Source: Owenia fusiformis (lineage: Eukaryota; Annelida; Polychaeta; Sabellida; Oweniidae). From it: DNA of 50,000 nt. How positions within the stretch are numbered: position 1 is the first letter of the stretch; each line of letters opens with the position of its first letter. Shown piece after piece: positions 43,885-50,000 of this stretch. The stretch covers positions 1-50,000 of the forward strand of contig CAIIXF020000819.1 of assembly GCA_903813345.2 (NCBI GenBank), in the 5' to 3' direction. The position numbers were made by a program, and so were the translations under genes. Under the pieces are notes generated by a model that was not told the DNA's origin, made no database searches, and saw only the letters and a list, made by a program, of their open reading frames with translations.

Positions 43885-44122
43885 GTGTACCGTTATGTAC
43901 TGCCCCCGGGACTGCTCTATATGATGCAAAGAATCCCTTCATCTCGAGACCCCCATCCGTAACAAAGTTAACACGAAGCCACGATCCCGTTGATCTATAA
44001 CTGTAGGATGTTTGGTTTCCACACAGCGTAATATTTCCGTAGCCATCAGCAAGCTTTACAAAATCATATTCACATATTTCACCATGTTCTACTTCAAATT
44101 CATCGAACGTAAGTTCAATCTG
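43885..44122 (-). CDS. CUB protein exon E: second half of a CUB domain
   Basis: The acceptor TTTTACAG precedes 44,122 and the exon starts in phase 0 with Gln-Ile-Glu-Leu. It supplies the C3/C4 half of a CUB domain: EICEYDFVKL (Cys3 and the acidic/aromatic calcium-site residues) and ITLCGN (Cys4), closing with GFFASYRA. A GTATGT donor at 43,884 would end the exon in phase 1, like exon C. If it is not used, the frame runs to TAA at 43,859 and would be the C-terminus of the protein. It pairs with exon D to make one complete CUB module. Confidence 0.85.
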
Positions 44123-44721
44123 CTGTAAAATATAATGCAGAAAAACAATGCAGAAAAACAGTGTACCATTAAGCAATTTAGATGTAAATGCTAGTGATTT
44201 TTACTATGCAAAACCTAGGGTTTATTAAAAATCAGTGTACGAAGACTTATTTTGAAATTTACCAAAAAACTTTTGGACCCTATTCTTTGATAGTAGACCA
44301 TTTAAGGTCATTTAATGTCGAGCTTCTGGGGTTTCTTTTTTATTTATGTGTGAGTCTCCTATGAGCTGGTACATGTACATGTATTTAGTCGGGTAGACAC
44401 ATGGGTATTTACAGCCTGTTTTACATAATTAATTTCTCAGTAGCCAATTAGATGCCTTCCTAGTTTTACTGAACGGGGAAATAACCCACTGGTATATAGT
44501 TATAACACGTTTTCTTCAAATAAAATCAATGTTTATTTAGTGTCCCATATTTTGGACTACCCTGTATATGATTGTTTCTCTAGATCAGTGTACAACTTGT
44601 AACTACCTTACCTTGTCGACAAACCATGTCGACACCCGGACCTGGCACCTGGCCCATGCCCTGTCTTTTTGAGTGAGCATCCAAGGTACTCATGGAAAGT
44701 ACCAGGTGCGACAAAACTTAC

Positions 44722-44855
44722 CAGTCCGTTCCCAACATAAATGTCCCATGTACAATTTTCATCAGGAGGGTACCTGTTACAATTAATGTCTTCGAGATAC
44801 CCGGGTGTGTATAGATGACCCTGACTACCATCTAAATACATTGGGTGGGTACACT
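44722..44855 (-). CDS. CUB protein exon D: first half of a CUB domain
   Basis: The acceptor TTATTCTTTGCAG and the donor GTAAGT (44,721-44,716) bound 134 nt. It enters in phase 1, so that the split codon shared with exon C is Lys, and leaves in phase 0. It encodes KCTHPMYLDGSQG (Cys1), a PGY turn, and ENCTWDIYV (Cys2), the standard first half of a CUB domain. An additional Cys before the DENC motif is unusual and might pair with the extracellular partner or another domain. The intron to exon E is about 600 bp. Confidence 0.9.
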
Positions 44856-46220
44856 CTGCAAAGAATAAGGATAAACCTCACTGGTCAATATCAAGCAAAG
44901 GCAACGGCCGCAATCTTCCCATCTAAGATGGCGGAAGGTAATTGTCGATTTCGATATTTTTCGTTTTCATCAAATTAAACTAATTTATAGTTGGGGTAAT
45001 TCTCCGATGCTTGAATTAAATCAGACTTATACGACATGAGAACTATTGGGTATGCCAATTTGTTCATATATCGTGCGTGGGCGCAACAATTCAATGATAC
45101 ACTACATAAATAAATTTAGTTACCCCAACTCCCTCATTAGACTACTTGAAAAGCCTCTTTTTGTCTTTTTGTTTGAATTTTGATTCACATAACCAGCGAT
45201 AAAATACTTATGACAAAAGTGAAAATGTAACTTAACTTCATTCACAACGCCTCTCCCATTTTTTTATTCAATTTCAATAGGTCGGAAATTGATGAAAATT
45301 TTGATGAATTTTTGAAAATTGTCATTTCCGTGTACATCGATTGGGAATGGTGGGTTCGGGGTAAATCACATTTTCGGATTTTTATTCAGTAAATGCTCGA
45401 ACAAAAATATATTTCATATAGAAAACTAAATTGACTTTTTTTCATGCTAAGTCTCTTGATGTTATGGTCTAATATCAATATAATGGAACTTGGCGGGGGA
45501 GGCGTATGAAAAAAGGTTTACTCTGATGGTATTAATGGCTGGTGTAGCCGTAGATGTGTTTTTTTTTTTACCTGTAACGTCTGTTACAATATTCGTTTAT
45601 TTCCCCATTTTCTCTTGTGTATGTATTACTGGACATATTTTCAATTGTATATAAATCAATTGTTTCACTAAAATGAAAAATTCAAGTTTATTTAAAACTA
45701 TTTTTTTATTATCTTCAATCCGACATGTTATCTGACCCGAATAAGCCTGCTTTGTACAACTGGTAACTGCTATACTAGTACATTATATACTGTCACACCT
45801 TGTCATACATACAGATGCCTTATAAATACTATGCATACTTTTTCACATGGCATGCGTACATTCTACTATACCTAATCCCTAGAAATACATACTGTAAGAT
45901 ACTCTGTTTGTCTAATTGAATTGTTTAATATTTTTTTGAAAGTACCTTATTAACATCTACATGTAACAGTCATTCGATAAACCATTCATAAGGAACAGAC
46001 ACATAAAACAAATAACATAACCATTACTAATAAGCCATATTGGTTGCTCATGGACACCTATTGCAAGGTATAGTAAAGTGATGTAGCCTGTGCTATCACA
46101 CTATAGAATAAGTATAAAACGTACGGCATAGGATGTTGGAATAATTTTCAAACAAAAAAGTGGGTAGAAGCTTATACATAGAAATGAGAGCGTATAATAC
46201 AATTATATAATAGTACATAC
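44856..46220 (-). other. Intron between CUB exons C and D
   Basis: About 1.37 kb, GTATGT...TTTGCAG. It holds a YY1-like AAGATGGCGGAAG at about 44,925-44,938 and otherwise nothing that I can support. Confidence 0.75.
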
Positions 46221-46434
46221 TTGCGAAATATTTTACATGGAACCCTCTCTTAGAAACATCGGAATTACTCTTGAATTCAATTTTCCACCAATTGTCTTTG
46301 GATGTTCTGCTAAACGAATCAAGTTTACCACAAAATGTAAGCGGTTCGCTATCAGTATTACTTAGCCTCACATAGTCGTTTTCACATTCATCCCCATCTT
46401 CCAATTCAAACACACGAAACTTTAATTCGATTCC
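46221..46434 (-). CDS. CUB protein exon C: second half of a CUB domain
   Basis: 214 nt between the acceptor TTTTCATAACAG and the donor GTATGT (46,220-46,215). It enters in phase 0 and leaves in phase 1. It encodes the C3/C4 half: RVFELEDGDECENDYVRL, where the acidic residues and Asp-Tyr match calcium-binding CUB modules, then LTFCGKL (Cys4) and GFHVKYFA at the domain end. With exon B it makes one complete CUB domain of about 120 residues. The module probably binds protein or glycan outside the cell. Confidence 0.9.
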
Positions 46435-47176
46435 CTGTTATGAAAACATGAAGAATAAAATTGAAGGAAGTGTTGTTTCCACAGTGTATTCGGTAACAAA
46501 AACATACAGTTTGACATCAATGTGTATGTTTACCAATGGCTACAATTTGTGCTACCCTTCTAGCAGTCATTTTTCTATTATCGTATGAATATAAAATCAT
46601 ATAGAATTTCACGTTTCAAATTTAGCTCAGACAAACCAAGATTTAAGACTTTGTAGAGATATAGAGGTTATTGTATGAGTAACTGTGCAAGATCGTCCAG
46701 ATGACCATTCTTGATGAGCTTTTTATAATTCTATACTACTTTATCGAGTCGAAGAGTCAAGCGAGTCAAGAATGGGCGATATTTCACAGGTATGGGTACA
46801 ATAAGGTTTTCTCGTATATTTTCACCTTAAAAAAACGGGTGAAAATAGCTTCAAATTGCCCCTTTACGACCAGAATTTAAGAATTTTGTTTAGGGATACT
46901 GGTGACATGTTTTTTCCTATTGGTATGACGTCATATTAAATTATATTAGACATTATGGAGAGGCGAAATGGCGGACACGTGGCAGTTTTGAGCTGAAACG
47001 AATATCGTTTCCTTTATGCAAACTATGGATCGTATTTGTACCATCTCCGTCGATTTGACTAGATCATGATTCAATGAAATAAGTGATACAGTAGTATACG
47101 ATATCATGTCGTAAAATAAGACCAATGTCGTAAATATGACTATGGACATATTTGGTATATCATTTATTGTACTCAC
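46435..47176 (-). other. Intron between CUB exons B and C
   Basis: 742 bp, GTGAGT...AACAG. A YY1-like AAATGGCGGAC next to CACGTGG lies at about 46,966-46,984. No gene is seen. Confidence 0.75.
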
Positions 47177-47328
47177 CAATCCTTCATTAACTTGTATTTC
47201 CCATTCACAGGCAGTTGAATGTGGATATGAGCTATTCGAATTAGGCTTGTAGCCTGGCGAGACGAAATCACCTGAACTTCCATTTAAATACACTGGGTGG
47301 CCACATCCAGTGATAGATGTGCTCGAAA
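47177..47328 (-). CDS. CUB protein exon B: first half of a CUB domain
   Basis: 152 nt between the acceptor TTTTAATTACAG and the donor GTGAGT (47,176-47,171). The first two bases complete a codon started in exon A (phase 1) and the exon ends in phase 0. It encodes GCGHPVYLNGSSGDF (Cys1), SPGYKPN and TACEWEIQV (Cys2), with N-glycosylation sequons. The same phase pattern recurs in exon D, so B+C and D+E are repeated modules. The intron to exon A is only about 184 bp. Confidence 0.9.
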
Positions 47329-47512
47329 CTGTAATTAAAACAGAAATGTTCAAACCTTAAAGTCTATATGGAATGGGAATCTCTATTGAAGTTAAGTCCA
47401 TATATCTTCTTTAAAGAACAAAATTGGTAAAAACGATTGAGGTGTTTTGCATTTTGTTATGAGGAGATAAATATAGTAAAGTATAGTAAGTAATAAATCC
47501 GCTATTTTAAAC

Positions 47513-47697
47513 CTGTATCAATTTTCATTTTGTCAATAGCCTCAAATGTTGCATAAAACCCTCGTCTTGCTTCCGATTCATCAGCGTGAAACTCCACGAG
47601 CATCCAATTATCTCGAGACTTTATATTATACTGTGCCCCGAAACCACATGATAATGGTTCAATTGTTCCATGGGAATCGGTAAGCCTAACGTAGTCA
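47513..47697 (-). CDS. CUB protein exon A: 5'-truncated second half of a CUB domain
   Basis: The exon encodes DYVRLTDSHG, SCGFGAQ (Cys4 position) and the closing RRGFYATFEA, the end of a CUB domain, and leaves in phase 1 at ACAG|GT (47,513). Upstream of Asp-Tyr the expected β-strand and Cys3 spacing are not there. From 47,697 outward the DNA matches the end of the env insert, so the native 5' part of this exon has been replaced or displaced by the repeat. A Cys codon falls by chance at the junction. The gene therefore looks interrupted here unless the repeat end has been recruited as exon sequence. The signal peptide and upstream exons lie beyond the window. Confidence 0.75.
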
Positions 47698-47964
47698 CAC
47701 AAGACAAAATCGTATGGAATAACTTGCGATAAGCTAATTATTAAGCTTGTTATTATGGTCTTACTAGTGGTTATTATTGAGTAATGGTACAGGTATTCGA
47801 TATGGTATTGCAGCTTACACTTAAGTAATGGTACACGTATCCTTGGATTTTAGGCCCGAATACCGAGGTTTATTTTTTTAATTATCGTGTATTATTATTT
47901 TGTGTTAATATTAGTTAACCATCTAACTATTGGCATGATATGATAACCTTGTTATATTAATATA

Positions 47965-48212
47965 GCGCATAGGCGTAGCCAGGGGGATGTGATGTGTGCG
48001 ATCGCACCCCCCCCCCTCCATAACCAATGAAAATAGAACCATTAGATAGAAGAAAAAAGTCTTAAAATGCTTTTTATTTGAAACTTCTAGCTCGATTTTG
48101 AACGAAGTTGCACCAATTTTTGTAAAATTCAAAACAAATCTTCAAAAACATTTTTTATGCCACGATCGCACCCCCCCCCCCCTCCCCCGACTGAAAGCTG
48201 GCTACGCCACTG
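47965..48212. mobile_element. GGCGTAGCCAG-type MITE, copy 3
   Basis: About 248 bp with ends CATAGGCGTAGCCAG and CTGGCTACGCCACTG and internal GCGATCGCACCCCC-like segments on both sides. It is nested in the second copy of the large repeat and absent from the corresponding place in the first copy. Confidence 0.75.
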
Positions 48213-48449
48213 TAACGTGTAATCAATACGCTACATTTTGTATGTTCAATTTGTATACTAAAAACTGTTATTAATCCACAAATTTAGATGAAGACAAGAT
48301 AATAATTCGAATCAAGAATGAAAAGGTGTCTAAGTATATAAATCTTAAGGGTAATGCATATTTGAATTAAACAGAGGCGGGTTAATTTATATTGTGCTAT
48401 GAATTACGCTATTATTCAAAATTGCAGCTAAGATGCCTGTTTTATGATA

Positions 48450-48530
48450 CCCTGCGTGCAGAGTCTAGTTAAACTACACTAAGACGAAGCTCTCTTTTAA
48501 GAAGTGAAGTCAAACGAATGCAAAGGGTAG
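48450..48530. repeat. ~80-bp CTGCACGCAG repeat, copy 3 (inverted)
   Basis: Reverse complement of the copy at 26,256, with a three-base insertion. Confidence 0.8.
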
Positions 48531-49370
48531 TTTTATGAAAAATATCACGGAAGATGTATTCTAGATATCAGTAGTATTCTCAGAAATTTATTATCCGAAA
48601 CGGATAACATCTGGCCACTCAGACAAACAATCGCAGACATAGGCTAAGCTTGTTTATTTAACAGTTAGATTTGTTGACTTACCGATCCGTATTTCAATCT
48701 CCGGAAAGACGTTCTTTTCACTTTGTATTTGCGTGCAGTGTAATATAAGTTGATACTTTTGTTCAAAAATGTACTTTTAATGGCCATTTTATGCCTTTAA
48801 TTTTCAAATTATGTTTTGTTTTGATGTCAGTGTGAAAAGTCAAGAAACGTTAAACCCGACTTTTAATCAAAAAATGTTGGTTAATCACTTATGGCAAATC
48901 ACAAGGTTGATGATGTCAACGGACCATGATCGTGGACGGCTATCAATATAAGGTGTATATCGCATAGAAAATAAATATAGCTAATTTTTCGCAATGATAT
49001 GATGATGACAATTCTGGCGAATCGGGTAGATATTTCTCAGTTTTTTTCCGATAATAAAACTAATCATTTCTATCAATTTTACAAACGGGGTCCTTTGAAT
49101 GCACATTAAAACTATAAAAGTATTTATTGGGCGTACATACTCGTTCTGTCATGTTACTTACATTTCATTGGCAAGTTGTCCACATATTAATCCGGCGTTT
49201 TGTTTAATCAAATTTCCCGCCCCTTGAGGTTTCCGACTGTAAAACTTAATATTTAATACTAACCAATGCATCAGTTAATATTTTCAGAATACAAATTTTC
49301 CATTTTTATTTCTCTGATAGATAAAGTCTCATTTTGAATCTGTTCGTGTATTAAAGAGTATGCTTTTATA

Positions 49371-49512
49371 ATGCCTTGGTCACATTTGCTCAGATTTTCA
49401 GCACCGGCGCCCGGCCGATGAGTATTTTGTTCAAAATTGTATTCAATTCTGAACAAAATACCCAATCGGCCGGGCGCCGTAATGAAAATCAGAGCAAATG
49501 TTACCAAGTCAT
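49371..49512. mobile_element. 142-bp palindromic MITE
   Basis: Two ~70-bp arms in inverted orientation: CTTGGT.ACATTTGCTC.GATTTTCA, then CGGCGCCCGGCCGAT and GTATTTTGTTCA.AATTG meet near 49,441. Nearly the whole element is one hairpin. It is GC-rich in the middle of each arm, unlike its surroundings. Confidence 0.85.
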
Positions 49513-49565
49513 AACTGATGAAAAATCGAATGAGAACATGAACATGGATAATAGGGGCACTATTA

Positions 49566-49650
49566 CGCTGCGTGCAGAGTCTAATTATAAACTACGAGAA
49601 GACAAAACTCTCATTTAAGAAAAGAAGTCGAACAAATGCAAAGGGTAGGG
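49566..49650. repeat. ~80-bp CTGCACGCAG repeat, copy 4 (inverted)
   Basis: Reverse complement of the copy at 25,849. The match continues beyond it into the surrounding element sequence to the window edge. Confidence 0.85.
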
Positions 49651-50000
49651 TACTATAGAAGGGGATCATATAAAAGCACGATCTATTTCACAACGCCTTT
49701 AACTTTTGTTCTTCAACTGTTGCCCTTTGTGCATTTCAAAAATAAAATATCTTAATCTGATTTGTTCCACCTTTCTTTTCGCTCAGTTCTGCAATATTAT
49801 GTCCATATGTTGTTTAGGATTATATGTCATTTGCGAAATACACGTAGCTGTAAGACATTATGAGAATGAATATGGGAGTTTCCACGATAATGTTGTTCAC
49901 ATGATTTTATACACATACCTGCATAACAATCGGAGACAGAAGTCTTAATATTGTCCAATAAAAAAATAAGAATCTAACATTTAGTGATAACAAAAGGATT

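Larger units (their letters stand above)
47697..50000 (+). mobile_element. Second copy of the large non-coding repeat (runs off the window)
   Basis: It starts ACACAAGACAAAATCGT, as does the env insert read from 27,922 downward, followed by AATAACT.GCGATA in both. Further matches in inverted orientation: TAGGCCCGAATAC.GAGGTTTATTTTTTTAATTAT (47,850s against 27,760s), about 48,590-48,990 against 26,900-27,340, and about 49,540-50,000 against 25,490-25,940, the last at high identity. Extra MITEs (47,965 and 49,371) and different placement of an 80-bp repeat distinguish the copies. No coding capacity is seen in this part. Confidence 0.8.

Overview
The window is animal nuclear DNA, most likely from an AT-rich marine invertebrate genome. 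The supporting signs are a multi-exon CUB-domain gene with the phase-1/phase-0 intron pattern usual for CUB modules, a Ty3/gypsy-class LTR element that carries an envelope gene, and several MITEs with a CAGTGGCGTAGCCAG-like end. Lophotrochozoan would fit, but the sequence does not fix the species. There are no prokaryotic-style operons, rRNA or CRISPR. I recognised no tRNA gene.

Layout. (1) 1-13,997 and 35,418-42,195 are two arms of one complex, hierarchical satellite. It combines ~476-bp monomers, purine-rich GGATA/GGAAG microsatellite tracts, 29-bp perfect-hairpin minisatellites, a GAGTAAGTAGCT minisatellite and a linker with a nuclear-receptor-like DR1 motif. These are arranged in a higher-order repeat; one visible register is ~6.23 kb. 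(2) A 21,420-bp Ty3/gypsy-class, envelope-bearing element (13,998-35,417, minus strand) interrupts the array. It has 323-bp LTRs differing at one base, an ATGG target duplication, a PBS-like site and a polypurine tract. The uninterrupted target is preserved in a paralogous satellite unit at about 7,701-7,720.

The element is organised like a retrovirus. A splice donor lies in the leader. Gag carries overlapping PSAP/PPEY late motifs and a CCHC knuckle. An in-frame UGA separates gag from pol (protease, RT, RNase H, integrase, GPY/F-like). A small unknown ORF3 and an F-type envelope gene each follow a convincing 3' splice site. The LTR U3 holds two perfect CArG boxes, two AP-1 consensus sites and a TATA-like box.

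The envelope gene is split by about 6.5 kb of non-coding DNA (about 21,435-27,922). The terminal part of this insert is related, in inverted orientation, to sequence at 47,697-50,000, which abuts a truncated CUB exon. A further 5.85 kb of mostly non-coding DNA separates the envelope stop codon from the 3' LTR.

(3) 42,196-47,697 holds MITE-bearing intergenic sequence, then five minus-strand exons of a CUB-domain protein (two complete CUB modules and one truncated one). (4) 47,697-50,000 is the second, window-truncated copy of the large non-coding repeat, with its own nested MITEs.

Most open frames in 1-14 kb and 35-42 kb are translations of satellite DNA, not genes.
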